DNA of 64,000 nt from an uncultured Prevotella sp. (GCA_900556465.1 USPK01000001.1:1-64000), one strand, 5' to 3'; shown: positions 1 through 8,731, counted from the stretch's first letter. A program made the numbers and translations. The notes: a model not told the origin generated them from the letters alone.

Positions 1-1
1 G

Positions 2-598
2 GCTGCCCCGGAGGTGAAGCGCCGCAGCTTGCTCGACGAACTGGATGAACCCCTCGTCTGGGTGGACACGAGCCAGGAGGACGACCCCTCGTGCGAAGAG
101 GAGTTTGTCGGCGTCTCGTACGGACGCATCAACAAGGGCGAGGCCCGGCTCACGCTCCAGACGCTGCGCGACTACGCCCGCCGCATAGGCCGCCACCGCC
201 TCGTCGAGGAGCGCGTAGACATCGGCGTCATCTCCCCCTACCGCGCACAGGTGCAATACCTGCGCGGCCTGCTGCGCCGCGACGAGGCGCTCCGCCCCCT
301 GGCCCGGCAAATCACGGTGAACACCGTCGACGCCTTCCAAGGGCAGGAGCGCGACGTGGTCCTGGTCTCGCTCGTACGGGCGAACGAAGACGGGCAAATC
401 GGCTTCCTCTCCGACCTGCGCCGCATGAATGTCGCCACCACGCGGGCCAGGATGAAACTCATCATCTTAGGCTCGGGCGCCACGCTCTGCCGTCACGCCT
501 TCTACCGGAAGCTGTTCGCGTCGTGCCACGTCGTGCCCGCTGCGGCGCTGGACAGGGCCGCCGACCCCGCCGACAGTTCCGCGACGAACGAGCCTTAG
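2..598 (+). CDS. Superfamily I DNA/RNA helicase, C-terminal part (5' end outside window)
   Basis: The frame is open from the left edge, so this is the end of a longer gene and the GTG at 14 is not its start. The visible part is the second RecA-like domain of an SF1B (DNA2/IGHMBP2/UPF1-like) helicase: VGVISPYRAQ (motif IV region), NTVDAFQGQERDVVLVS (motif V region) and MNVATTRAR (motif VI, with the arginine finger). It should unwind or translocate on nucleic acid with ATP. The last residues (about DSSATNEP) and the TAG stop lie within an intergenic-type repeat element that starts near 571, so the C-terminal tail appears to have been taken from that element. The precise substrate cannot be told from this fragment. 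Confidence 0.85.
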   Translation, partial: AAPEVKRRSLLDELDEPLVWVDTSQEDDPSCEEEFVGVSYGRINKGEARLTLQTLRDYARRIGRHRLVEERVDIGVISPYRAQVQYLRGLLRRDEALRPLARQITVNTVDAFQGQERDVVLVSLVRANEDGQIGFLSDLRRMNVATTRARMKLIILGSGATLCRHAFYRKLFASCHVVPAAALDRAADPADSSATNEP

Positions 599-652
599 CC
601 CCGTAGCGACGGGCCCTATTCCAGTTTTTACGGGGCCTATTCCCGTTTTTCC
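590..652 (-). repeat. 63-bp three-unit repeat element, copy 1
   Basis: Three consecutive 21-bp units at 590-610, 611-631 and 632-652. On the minus strand the unit cores are GGGAATAGGCCCC, GGAATAGGGCCC and GGGGCTAAGGCTC. The conserved tail then runs to about 565 and contains CGCGGAACTGTCGGCGG. The element overlaps the end of the helicase gene: CCTTAG in the first unit provides its last codon and stop. Confidence 0.85.
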
Positions 653-693
653 AGAAATTAATCCACATCACATCCCCACTTAACTTTATCGGT

Positions 694-2217
694 ATGAACA
701 TTATCTCCCACTTGCGACTGATTGGCCTGCTGGCCGGCGTGCCTCTGCTCGGGTTCGCGCAGAGCGGTTTCCGGATGGCCGATCAAACGCTGCCGAATCC
801 CGACAACGAGCCGGCTCCCGTCCATCCCGTTCCCCATGAACGGCAGATGAAATGGCAGGAGACGGAATTCTATGCCTTTTTCCACTACGGTATGAACACT
901 TACACCGGGCTCGAATGGGGCAACGGCGACGAGAAGGAAAGCATCTTTGCCCCTACGGCGGCGCCCGACCCCTACCAGTGGCTGAAAGCGGCCAAGGCAG
1001 CCGGCATGAAGGGCGGCATTGCCGTGGTGAAGCACCACGACGGCTTCTGCCTCTGGCCTACGGCCACCACGACGCACAACGTGACCCGCGGCGGCAACGA
1101 CTATGCCCGCCAGACGAACATTCCCCGCGATTTTGCCAAGGCCGCACGCAAGCTGAAGATGAAGTACGGCTTCTACATCTCGCCCTGGGACCGCAACAGC
1201 GCCCTCTATGGCACGGACCGCTATGTGTCGGAAGTCTTTCTCCGGCAATGCGCCGAGCTCGCACAGTACGGCACGGACCAGTTTGAAATGTGGTTCGACG
1301 GAGCCAACGGCGGTAATGGCTATTACGGCGGGGCCTACGACACGCGCTCCATCGACCGGGAGACGTACTACGACGTGCCCAACCTGCGCGACTCGGTCCA
1401 CAAGGTCTGCCCCGACTGCGTACTCTGGGGCGTCGGGGGCGAAGCCCGCTGGATAGGGAACGAGGCCGGCTGGGCCGGACAAACGAACTGGTCGACCGAG
1501 AACCGCGGCTACGCGCCCGAGAACAACGGCATGTACGGCACGGAAAACGGCTGGTTCTGGCTGCCCGGTGAGAGCGACGCCAAGGGCACTAACATGGGAT
1601 GGTTTTACCATGAGGGAGAAAAGGCGCTCACTGCGGAACGGCTTTTTCAGATGTACCTCGAGACGGTGGGGCGTAACGCCACGCTCATTCTCAATATGCC
1701 GCCCGACCGTTCCGGACGCCTGCCGCAGGCTTCGGTAGACGCGCTCGAGGGAATGGGACGCCTGCTCAAGGCCCGCCTTAGCAAGGACCTGGCCCGCAAG
1801 GCGGACGTCAGCGTCAGCGCTACGCGCCGCGCCGGCGAACACAGGGACTACGCCGCCGACAACCTGACCGACGGCGACAAGGATACTTACTGGGCCACGG
1901 ACGACAGCGTCACGACGGCCACCATTACCCTCACGTGGAAGAAGCCCCAGCCCCTGCGCTACGTGATGCTGATGGAGTACATCCGCAAAGGGCAGCGCAT
2001 CCAGGGCTTTAAGGTCGAGACGAGTGCCGACGGGCAGAGCGGCTGGACGGCCGTGGCGCCGGGCGTCGAATGTACGACCGTGGGCTACAAGCGCATTGTC
2101 CCGCTCAACGGCAGTACGGCCGAGAGCTACGACGACGGCATCACGGCCCGCGGCCTGCGGGTGACCGTCACCGCCAGCAAGGCCTGTCCCCTGCTCCATA
2201 CGCTATCTGTCTATTAA
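694..2217 (+). CDS. Secreted alpha-L-fucosidase, GH29, with C-terminal F5/8 type C domain
   Basis: A 507-residue protein with an N-terminal signal peptide (hydrophobic residues about 8-22, ending FAQS). The GH29 catalytic barrel spans about residues 45-350. The signature KYGFYISPWDRN and the nucleophile region FEMWFDGANGGNGYYGG (Asp202 is the predicted nucleophile) are visible. Residues about 365-507 look like a discoidin / F5/8 type C carbohydrate-binding module (NLTDGDKDTYWAT). It should remove alpha-L-fucose from glycans in the periplasm or at the cell surface. The tandem aromatic and glycine residues after the nucleophile fit the alpha-1,3/4-specific branch, but that is an inference. A co-directional secreted protein follows after 28 bp. 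TAACTTTA at 681-688 resembles a -7 box but sits too close to the ATG to be convincing. Confidence 0.9.
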   Translation: MNIISHLRLIGLLAGVPLLGFAQSGFRMADQTLPNPDNEPAPVHPVPHERQMKWQETEFYAFFHYGMNTYTGLEWGNGDEKESIFAPTAAPDPYQWLKAAKAAGMKGGIAVVKHHDGFCLWPTATTTHNVTRGGNDYARQTNIPRDFAKAARKLKMKYGFYISPWDRNSALYGTDRYVSEVFLRQCAELAQYGTDQFEMWFDGANGGNGYYGGAYDTRSIDRETYYDVPNLRDSVHKVCPDCVLWGVGGEARWIGNEAGWAGQTNWSTENRGYAPENNGMYGTENGWFWLPGESDAKGTNMGWFYHEGEKALTAERLFQMYLETVGRNATLILNMPPDRSGRLPQASVDALEGMGRLLKARLSKDLARKADVSVSATRRAGEHRDYAADNLTDGDKDTYWATDDSVTTATITLTWKKPQPLRYVMLMEYIRKGQRIQGFKVETSADGQSGWTAVAPGVECTTVGYKRIVPLNGSTAESYDDGITARGLRVTVTASKACPLLHTLSVY

Positions 2218-2245
2218 CCCTTACTCCAACTCACGTCCCACAGTC

Positions 2246-3781
2246 ATGAAAATCCTTACTCCTATATTTCTCACCGCCGCCCTGCTTCCCGCGGCCGCCG
2301 CGGCGCAGCCCGCTGTCAGCTTCGAGCAAGCGGACTATCGCGGCATTGGGGTCTACGATTCCTGGGAAGCCTCCCCCTTCCGCACCGGCCAGTTGCAGGG
2401 CAACGTCCAAGTGGTGCCCAACGACCTGACCGCCGTCGACCCGTCGCTGGGCCTGGCCCCCAATCCGTCGGGGCGTATGCTCGTGGTCCAGCGGTCCAGG
2501 TTCGGCAGCAACACCTTCGGGGCCCGCATCGACCTGAAGCAGCCGTTCGAGCTGACGCCCCAGACGCAGTACGTCCACGTCCTGCTCCACAAGCCCGTGG
2601 AAGGGCGCGTGATGCTCATCGGCCTGGGCAAGCGGCGCGAGCGCGCCGGCCAGTCGCCCGAGGCCGAGCAGTTCTGGGCCTTCTCCTCGGCGCCCGTCGT
2701 CGCGGGCAAGTGGAACGACGCCGTCTTTCCCATCAAGGGGGCCGGGGGCATAGACATCTACAGCCTCGTCGTAGTGCCCGACTGCGAGTCGCCCCACGCG
2801 CTCGAGGCGGACTTTGTCGCCTGCATCGACGAAATAACCGTCAACGCCGACCCCGCGCCGCGCTTTGTCTACGGTGACTACGTGCGGGCCTTCCCGGACG
2901 GCGCCGAGTCGCAGCGCCCGGCCAACAGCCTGCGGCAAATCGTCCTCGACGGCGGCAGCGACGGCCGGCAGACGCTCGCCCTGCCCGCCGACAAGCGCCC
3001 CCTGCTCTACCGCGACCTGACGGACAGCACCCTCCTCGCCCGCGCCGGCGACTCGCTCGCCGTCCGCTTCGAGGGGCAGCTCGGCTGGCTCAACGGCTTC
3101 GTCTACCTGGACCGCGGGAGCGACGGCCGCTTCGACGCCGCCCTCACCCCCGACGGCAAGGCGCCGCGCCCGGGCAGCGACCTCCTGGCCTTTGCCTACC
3201 ACGAAATGGAGGAGAACGTATGGGGACTGCGCGGACAGGACGGCGCCCGCGTCGCAGGCAACGACCGCAACATCCTTAACCCGCCGGCCTTTGCCCTACC
3301 GGCCGACCTCGCCCCGGGCTTCTACCGCGTCCGCTTCAAGCTGGACTGGGGCAACGCCGACCCGGCCGGACGCATGACGGCTACGAACAGCATCCAGCAG
3401 AACGGCGGCATCATCGTCGACACGCGGCTCAACGTCCACGGCGACTACTGCAACGTGAACGATGCTAACCGCAACGGCGAAGTGCTCACGGCCGACGGGC
3501 AGAAGCTCGTAAAGTTCCAGGCCCCGTTCGGTAAGCCCTTCACCATCCGGATGAACCCCGAGAACGGCTTCACTTACAGCGGCATCCGCGTGCGTCACGG
3601 CTACGGCCTGGCCGGTGACAGCGTCGTTCACGGCACTAAGCAGTACGACGTGGACTTTTTCCCCGCCGCCGCGTTCCGTAACGACACGTTCACCATCCCC
3701 GGCTCGTGCATGGACGGGGAAGTGGAAATCGAAGGGCTCTTTATCGAAGTGAAGAAGGAGACCGGCGCCGCCGCGCGCTGA
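2246..3781 (+). CDS. Secreted protein of unknown function, partner of the fucosidase
   Basis: A 511-residue protein with a clear signal peptide (MKILTPIFLTAALLPAAAAA). The body looks all-beta. An N-terminal half of about 25-200 has alternating hydrophobics like a jelly-roll carbohydrate-binding domain. A middle section, about 235-380, includes GFVYLDRGSDGRFDAAL and FYRVRFKLDWGN. The C-terminal section contains DYCNVNDANRNGEVL and RHGYGLAGDS. I recognise the C-terminal pattern only as one found in secreted proteins of gut Bacteroidota near glycoside hydrolases, and no catalytic motif is visible. The 28-bp gap to the fucosidase gene suggests co-transcription and a role in the same glycan-processing set, as binding protein or enzyme. 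The function is unproven. Confidence 0.7.
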   Translation: MKILTPIFLTAALLPAAAAAQPAVSFEQADYRGIGVYDSWEASPFRTGQLQGNVQVVPNDLTAVDPSLGLAPNPSGRMLVVQRSRFGSNTFGARIDLKQPFELTPQTQYVHVLLHKPVEGRVMLIGLGKRRERAGQSPEAEQFWAFSSAPVVAGKWNDAVFPIKGAGGIDIYSLVVVPDCESPHALEADFVACIDEITVNADPAPRFVYGDYVRAFPDGAESQRPANSLRQIVLDGGSDGRQTLALPADKRPLLYRDLTDSTLLARAGDSLAVRFEGQLGWLNGFVYLDRGSDGRFDAALTPDGKAPRPGSDLLAFAYHEMEENVWGLRGQDGARVAGNDRNILNPPAFALPADLAPGFYRVRFKLDWGNADPAGRMTATNSIQQNGGIIVDTRLNVHGDYCNVNDANRNGEVLTADGQKLVKFQAPFGKPFTIRMNPENGFTYSGIRVRHGYGLAGDSVVHGTKQYDVDFFPAAAFRNDTFTIPGSCMDGEVEIEGLFIEVKKETGAAAR

Positions 3782-3817
3782 AGCCGGCGCCGCCCGCCGA
3801 CGCCCGGCGGAACGGCA

Positions 3818-3860
3818 ACGGGCCTTAGCCTGGGACATGCCCGGCTAAGGCCCGTTTTTT
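3818..3860 (+). terminator. Rho-independent terminator after the secreted protein gene
   Basis: Perfect 13-bp stem ACGGGCCTTAGCC (3818-3830) / GGCTAAGGCCCGT (3843-3855) with a 12-nt loop, followed by a T run at 3855-3860. The stem sequence is the same as the core of the 63-bp repeat units, so it probably derives from that family. Confidence 0.8.
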
Positions 3861-3882
3861 GTCCCCCGGTTTCCGCGCGAAC

Positions 3883-3945
3883 GGGAATAGGGGGAATTTT
3901 TACGGGGCTAAGGCCCGTAAAAACTGGCCTTAGCCCCGTGTTTCC
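3883..3945 (+). repeat. 63-bp three-unit repeat element, copy 2
   Basis: Units at 3883-3903, 3904-3924 and 3925-3945, with cores GGGAATAGGGGG, GGGGCTAAGGCCC and GGCCTTAGCCCC. The second and third cores are inverted relative to each other and form a 14-bp perfect stem (3902-3915 / 3926-3939). It lies between convergent genes. Confidence 0.85.
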
Positions 3946-4008
3946 GTTCCCTGTCCGGGGCGGCACGCGGCGGCGCGCCGCTGGCCGGAAAGCCAGGGAG
4001 CGGGGCAA

Positions 4009-6318
4009 CTACAATCGTTTCAGTTCGTCGCCGGCCACGCTCTTGCCCTTGTACTTGCTCTTCACGGGGTTGAAGCGGTAGCGCAGCGTGATGAAGAAGC
4101 GGCGCCAGTTCGTGAAGTTGGCTTGCGCCAGTTCGTTGGTGCCGGTGCCGACGCGCACCACCATGCGCCCCAGCCGCTGGAACAGGTCCTCGCCGCCCAC
4201 CGTCACGGAGAAGGCGTCGTTGAAGAAGGACTTGCGCAACGAGACGTTGAGCATGCAGATGTCGCGACTGACGATGGTGGCGTTCTGCTGGTTGCCGGGG
4301 CTCAGGTAAGTGAAGTCGACGTTGAGCAGATAGTTGCGCGGGAAGTCGAAAGCGTTGTTCCACGTAGCGGCAAGCATCGGGTTGTCAAACTTCACGGTGC
4401 GCTCGGCCGTGTGCAACGTGAGCCACTGGCTCATCAAGGCCGCCGTCCACGTGGGCTGCCACCAGCCGATCTTGGGCGCCACGCTGAGCACAGCCGACAA
4501 CGAGGGGTAGTCATGGTTCAGGTAAGTGACGACCGTGGACGAGGAGTTGCCCTCCAGGGGCTGGGTCCAGTTGAGCACGGCCCTGTGCTGCTTCCTGAAG
4601 GATACGACGCCCTGGATAAACTTCCAGACGCCGGTGAGCGTGAGGTCGTGGACGATGGTCGGGTCCAGGTGCGGGTTTCCCTTCGTCATGAGGAAGCGGT
4701 TGCCGTACGTCACGTTGTTGCGCAGCTGCCCGTAGCTGGGGCGCTGGGTCTTGGCCGTGTAGCTCGCCATCACCTGCGTGTGTCCCAGCTGCGTGGCGAA
4801 GGAGATGGAGGGAAAGACGTTGTTGAACGTGCGGCTCTGGTCGGGCTGGCGCACCCCGTCGGTGAAGTAGTCGAACGTAACGTGCTCGTAGCGGAGCCCG
4901 GCCGTGAGCATGCCCAGCTTGGTGAGGCCGCTCCACTGCAGGTAGGCGGCGGCATTGTTCTCCTTGAGCTGCGAGCGGGAAGTAGCCAGGCCATACTCGT
5001 CCACAGGGACCAGGTAGTCGTCGTGCCGGTTTGTCGCCGTGAACTGACCGCCCACGCTCACCTTGCCCTTCCAGAGGGGATACGAGTAGTCGGCCCGTGC
5101 CGCCACGAGGCGGTTGCGTACGGGGTTGGTCGAGGCGACGAGACGGTCGTCGTAGTTCGCGCTGTTCTCCTCGGTGATCTGTCGCGTCTCGCTGCCGTCG
5201 GCGTAGAAGTCGGCGTCGATGTTGAGCTCGCCCTTGCCGAGGTGTCCCAAGTAGTAAGCATTGAGGGCGTGCGTGGCGTCGTTCTCTTCCTCGGTCTCTA
5301 TGCGGTTGGTGAGCTCGTCGTAGAGCACGCCGTCGGCCCATATCTGCCCGTTGAAGGGGCCGCTCGAGCGGAAGCTCGGCTGCAAGGTGAGGTCGTAGCG
5401 CAGACCGAAGGAGTGGCGCTCGTTCAAGTCGTAGTTGAAACCCAGCGTAGTGTTGACGTGATGCTGCCGGGAGTAGAAGTCCTGCGTACTGCGCTGGCGC
5501 CAAAGGGTATCGGCGTAGGTCACGTTGTCAATAGTGCTGCGCCAGCGGGTCTTGCCGGCCGAGTACTTCGCCGTAGCGAAGACGTCGAGCGAACGGTAAC
5601 GGTAGTTCAGGTCGAGCTGGGCGTTGCCGGAGGGATACTCGCCCTGGTAGTAGCTGGCCATGGCGTTGGCGCTGAAGCCGGTGCCCGTGCGCTTCACGGT
5701 ACGGATGCGCACCACGGCGTTTACCGTGGCGTCGTAGCGGGCTCCGGGCGACTGCACCACCTCAACGCTGCGTATCTCGTCCGAACGGAGGCGTTCGAGC
5801 TCGGAGTTGTCGCGCACCTGCCGGCCGTTGATGTAGAACACCGGGGCGCCTTTGCCCAGGACGTTGAAGCCGTCCTGCTCCTTCGTGATGCCGGGCACGC
5901 GGCCTAGGACGTCCTCTGCCGTCCCCGCCTTCTCGAGGACGGAGCCCTTGACCGTAGTGACGAGCGCATCGCCCTCGATGCGCGAGACGGGGCGCTGGGC
6001 CGTGACGGTGGCCTCGCCGAGCAGCTGGCCGTCGGGCCGGAGCACGAGCGGACCGCGCAACGTGTCGGCCAGGGCATACGTCGTGTGGTAGCCCAGGGCC
6101 GAGGCGCGCAGCAGGCAGCCCGCCGTGGCGGAGGTGAAGCGATAGGCGCCGTCGGCCGCGGTCACGGCGCCGGAAACCAGGGCCGAGTCGGGCAAGGAAA
6201 GGAGCGCCACGTTGGCGAACGGGACCGGCTGGCGCGCGGTGTCGACCACGGTCCCGGCGATTTGCCCATAGGCGGGCAAGCCCAGCAGAGCGGGCAAGAG
6301 GATAGCAAGTTTTTTCAT
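4009..6318 (-). CDS. TonB-dependent outer-membrane receptor (no SusD partner)
   Basis: A 769-residue protein starting at the ATG that begins a good signal peptide (MKKLAILLPALLGLPAYGQ). The upstream in-frame ATG at 6372 would put 18 polar residues in front and is rejected. Domains: carboxypeptidase regulatory-like beta-sandwich at about 20-100 (IAGTVVDTARQPVPFANVALL), plug domain at about 115-215 (RVPGITKEQDGFNVLGKGAPVFYINGR, containing the plug's typical metal-receptor pattern) and a C-terminal beta-barrel of the OMP_b-brl type ending in FFITLRYRFNP. It probably takes up or exports a small ligand across the outer membrane. It follows the GntR/ABC genes on the same strand after 91 bp, so it may be co-regulated with them. 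Confidence 0.85.
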   Translation of the reverse strand: MKKLAILLPALLGLPAYGQIAGTVVDTARQPVPFANVALLSLPDSALVSGAVTAADGAYRFTSATAGCLLRASALGYHTTYALADTLRGPLVLRPDGQLLGEATVTAQRPVSRIEGDALVTTVKGSVLEKAGTAEDVLGRVPGITKEQDGFNVLGKGAPVFYINGRQVRDNSELERLRSDEIRSVEVVQSPGARYDATVNAVVRIRTVKRTGTGFSANAMASYYQGEYPSGNAQLDLNYRYRSLDVFATAKYSAGKTRWRSTIDNVTYADTLWRQRSTQDFYSRQHHVNTTLGFNYDLNERHSFGLRYDLTLQPSFRSSGPFNGQIWADGVLYDELTNRIETEEENDATHALNAYYLGHLGKGELNIDADFYADGSETRQITEENSANYDDRLVASTNPVRNRLVAARADYSYPLWKGKVSVGGQFTATNRHDDYLVPVDEYGLATSRSQLKENNAAAYLQWSGLTKLGMLTAGLRYEHVTFDYFTDGVRQPDQSRTFNNVFPSISFATQLGHTQVMASYTAKTQRPSYGQLRNNVTYGNRFLMTKGNPHLDPTIVHDLTLTGVWKFIQGVVSFRKQHRAVLNWTQPLEGNSSSTVVTYLNHDYPSLSAVLSVAPKIGWWQPTWTAALMSQWLTLHTAERTVKFDNPMLAATWNNAFDFPRNYLLNVDFTYLSPGNQQNATIVSRDICMLNVSLRKSFFNDAFSVTVGGEDLFQRLGRMVVRVGTGTNELAQANFTNWRRFFITLRYRFNPVKSKYKGKSVAGDELKRL

Positions 6319-6409
6319 GAGGTTGGTGGAATAGTTCAGACAGGGGCATTGCCCTGCCCGGAAGTTGGACATAGAGGGGCCGTAGCCTGCGCGTGCGGCC
6401 CTGATGCCG

Positions 6410-6790
6410 CTACGCCGGCTCCGAAGTGGGGGGGGCGCCGTTCGCGTCCCAGAGGGCCTGCAAATCGGCGGGCGAAAGTCCGAGCTGGCGCATGCGCCGA
6501 AAGAGCTCGGGGAGGTCGCGCTCCATGAACTCGCGCCGGCGCGTCTCGAGGATGAGACGGCGCGCGTCGGGCGAGACGAACGAACCGAGGCCGCGCCGGT
6601 TGTAAAGCACGCCGCGCTGCACGAGCAGGTCGAAGGCTTTCGCCGTAGTGTTCACGTTCACTTCGAGCAAGGCGGAGTATTCCCGAACCGCGGGGACGCG
6701 GCCATCGGCCGGGTAGGCGCCCGCGAGAATCTCGTCCGAGAGGCGCTCGGCTATCTGGATGTAAATCGGAAGTCCGTCCTTGAAATTCAT
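6410..6790 (-). CDS. GntR-family (YtrA-type) transcriptional regulator
   Basis: A 126-residue short GntR protein. The winged-helix domain at about residues 5-75 carries IYIQIAERLSDEILAGAYPADGRVPAVREYS and NVNTTAKAFDLLVQRGVLYNRRGLGSFV. It has only a short C-terminal helical tail, as in the YtrA subfamily that regulates ABC transporters. The start at 6790 is chosen because the ATG shares one base with the TAA of the permease gene (TAATG), indicating translational coupling. The longer reading frame upstream runs into the permease. It probably represses its own operon through the palindrome at 8556-8579. Confidence 0.9.
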   Translation of the reverse strand: MNFKDGLPIYIQIAERLSDEILAGAYPADGRVPAVREYSALLEVNVNTTAKAFDLLVQRGVLYNRRGLGSFVSPDARRLILETRRREFMERDLPELFRRMRQLGLSPADLQALWDANGAPPTSEPA

Positions 6791-7659
6791 TACCGTAGGA
6801 TTTTGCGTGAGATGACAGGAATGCGTTTGTAGAGCTGGTAGCTCAGGATGTAGAAGGCTATGGCGATGAGCCACTGCAACACGATGTAAGTCTTGACGAA
6901 CAGTAACTTTCCGCTGACGGTTACCTGGACGCCCTGCCCGGAAGAGTGCGACACCGTGACGCCCAGGAGGATGCAGACGGCCAACAGGATGAGCGTGGCG
7001 TAGATGGGGGCCCGGCGACGGAACACCGCAGCGCCGAGCAGGTAGTACGAGTGGAGCAGCACGAGCATGCCGGTCAGGAGGAAGAAGCCCCAGGTGCCGC
7101 CGCCCGCGCAGTTCAACTGGTAAGCGGAGGGGTGTGAGGCGTTGACGAGCAAGAGGCCCATTTCCTTGAAACCCTCGCCCAGCGTAGAGAAGAAGAGGGG
7201 CGTGGCCGAGCAGAAGCTATGGCCGAAGACGGGAAATACGAGCATGCGCGTCAGGTCCGCCAGGACGAACGTCGCGACCAGTGCCAGGGGAAAGAGGACG
7301 AGCGTCTGCAACAGCCGCGACCAGTAGCGTTCGGCGTTGGTCGCGGGGAGCGTGAGGACAGCCGTACGTTTCTGCTTCGTGGACAAGTCCGAGAAAGTGG
7401 AACCCGCCATGCCGAAGAAACCGACAAAGAGGAGGCCGGTGGCCATGGCTACGCAACGGATGGCGAGCCCTTGTTCCATCACCGTGAACGGCAGTCCGGT
7501 GTCGCCGACGCCGTAGCGGCTGGGCGTGTAGTAAGTGAAAGAAATGAAGAGGAGGTTGAGAATGTAGAACGTCAGTAGCGTGGTGAGATTGCGCTTATAG
7601 TCGCCAAGCAGGTCGCGGCGCAACAGAAGCGCCAGCCGACGGAAACTGAAATTTTTCAT
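6790..7659 (-). CDS. ABC-2 type transporter permease
   Basis: A 289-residue protein with about six hydrophobic segments, for example LTTLLTFYILNLLFISFTYY, CVAMATGLLFVGFFGMAGSTF, LVLFPLALVATFVL and LILLAVCILLGVTV. This is the usual plan of the membrane subunit of YtrABC-like exporters in Bacteroidota. It is the second gene of an operon after the ATP-binding subunit (45-bp gap) and overlaps the GntR gene by one base. The substrate is unknown; family members linked to YtrA regulators respond to cell-envelope stress, which is only an analogy here. Confidence 0.85.
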   Translation of the reverse strand: MKNFSFRRLALLLRRDLLGDYKRNLTTLLTFYILNLLFISFTYYTPSRYGVGDTGLPFTVMEQGLAIRCVAMATGLLFVGFFGMAGSTFSDLSTKQKRTAVLTLPATNAERYWSRLLQTLVLFPLALVATFVLADLTRMLVFPVFGHSFCSATPLFFSTLGEGFKEMGLLLVNASHPSAYQLNCAGGGTWGFFLLTGMLVLLHSYYLLGAAVFRRRAPIYATLILLAVCILLGVTVSHSSGQGVQVTVSGKLLFVKTYIVLQWLIAIAFYILSYQLYKRIPVISRKILR

Positions 7660-7704
7660 AATGCGATGGGGATGGAAGGTTTATGTCAATGGACAGGAAG
7701 CGCG

Positions 7705-8538
7705 TCAGCGCAGCGCGGCGAGTACGTCCGCGTTGGCCAGGACGGCGTTGAAGAAAAGCTCCAGGTCGAGCTGTGAATCCTCGCCGCCGAGGTTGCGGCG
7801 TACGAGGGCATTGCCCTGGATGGTGGGCTGCACGTAGAGGGCATCGTCCGTAGGCTGGCCCACGGGGCGCACCTCGAAGCAGAGCCGCTCGCAGACCGTG
7901 GCCGTCGACGCACTGAGCAGCGGGCGCGTGCCGTTAATGATGGCGACGTGGTCGAGCAGCATGTCGATGTCGCGGGCCTGATGCGTAGAGATGATGAGTA
8001 TGCGGCTGCCGTCCATGTGCCGGGACACGACGCGGCGGAACTCGCTCTTTGAAGGGATGTCCAGGCCGTTGGTCGGCTCGTCCATGAGCAGGTACTTCGT
8101 GCCCGTAGCCAGGGCGAAGCTCATGAAGGCCTTCTTCTTCTGGCCCATGGACAGCTCGCCGAGGTTCAGGCGGGCGGGCAGCTCGAAGTCCGCCAGGCAC
8201 TCGTCGAGCACGTCCTGCGAGAAGTGGGGGTAGAACGGGCGGTTCAGCTCCACGTAGCGCGTCATGCTCACGGCGGGCAGTTCAAACTCCTCGGGGACAA
8301 AGAAAAGTTCGCTCAGGAACTCGGGGCGGCGGGCCGTAACGTCCTGGCCGTCGACCCGCACGCAGCCGCGCTGCGGACGAAGCAGGCCGCACAGCAGGTA
8401 GAGCAACGTCGACTTGCCCGTACCGTTCTTGCCCAGCAGGCCGTAGATGCTGTTCTCCTCGAAAGTCAGGCTGAAGTCCTCGAGTACCGGAGCCTTGCGG
8501 CGGCCATAGCTGTAAGTGATGTCGTTTACTTCTATCAT
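7705..8538 (-). CDS. ABC transporter ATP-binding protein (YtrB-like)
   Basis: A 277-residue nucleotide-binding subunit. Walker A GLLGKNGTGKST lies at about residues 33-44, the signature LSMGQKKKA at about 129-137, Walker B YLLMDEPTNGLD at about 149-160 and the switch histidine in ISTHQARD. The signature has M in place of the common G, as in several YtrB-like proteins. It is the first gene of the operon ATPase-permease-GntR, possibly continuing to the TonB receptor, and should energise export by the neighbouring permease. Confidence 0.9.
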   Translation of the reverse strand: MIEVNDITYSYGRRKAPVLEDFSLTFEENSIYGLLGKNGTGKSTLLYLLCGLLRPQRGCVRVDGQDVTARRPEFLSELFFVPEEFELPAVSMTRYVELNRPFYPHFSQDVLDECLADFELPARLNLGELSMGQKKKAFMSFALATGTKYLLMDEPTNGLDIPSKSEFRRVVSRHMDGSRILIISTHQARDIDMLLDHVAIINGTRPLLSASTATVCERLCFEVRPVGQPTDDALYVQPTIQGNALVRRNLGGEDSQLDLELFFNAVLANADVLAALR

Positions 8539-8555
8539 AACTCGGATAATTTTAT

Positions 8556-8579
8556 AGTGTCATAGTGTAGTAGGACACT
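8556..8579 (-). promoter_or_regulatory. Putative GntR operator overlapping the transcription start of the ABC operon
   Basis: Inverted repeat AGTGTC (8556-8561) / GACACT (8574-8579) with a 12-bp spacer, located just downstream of the -7 box and 18 bp upstream of the ATP-binding gene's ATG. Position and symmetry fit autorepression by the YtrA-type regulator encoded in the same operon. Confidence 0.6.
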
Positions 8580-8580
8580 G

Positions 8581-8611
8581 CAAAAGTAATACTTCCCGTA
8601 TTTACTACCAA
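8581..8611 (-). promoter_or_regulatory. Bacteroidota-type promoter of the ABC/GntR operon
   Basis: On the minus strand: TACTTTTG (-7, TAnnTTTG) at 8581-8588 and TTGG (-33-like) at 8608-8611, spaced by 19 bp. Confidence 0.65.
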
Positions 8612-8731
8612 GCGATTCATCGTTTTTTTCTCAAAAAAAGTGGACGGCCCCGCTGTGCCCGCCGCCCCACACCTTATTATATATAAGAGCCACCCTACCC
8701 CGCCCATCGCGGCGCCTGGCCTCCGCGCCAC

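Noticed and set aside
681..688. TAACTTTA as promoter -7 box of the fucosidase, implying a leaderless message
   Set aside because: The ATG at 694 would be at or before the transcript start. The same problem arises for TAAATTCG before the glycosyltransferase at 49046. Chance matches are likely, so neither is listed as a feature.
6319..6372. Upstream start for the TonB receptor
   Set aside because: It would place 18 polar residues before the signal peptide.
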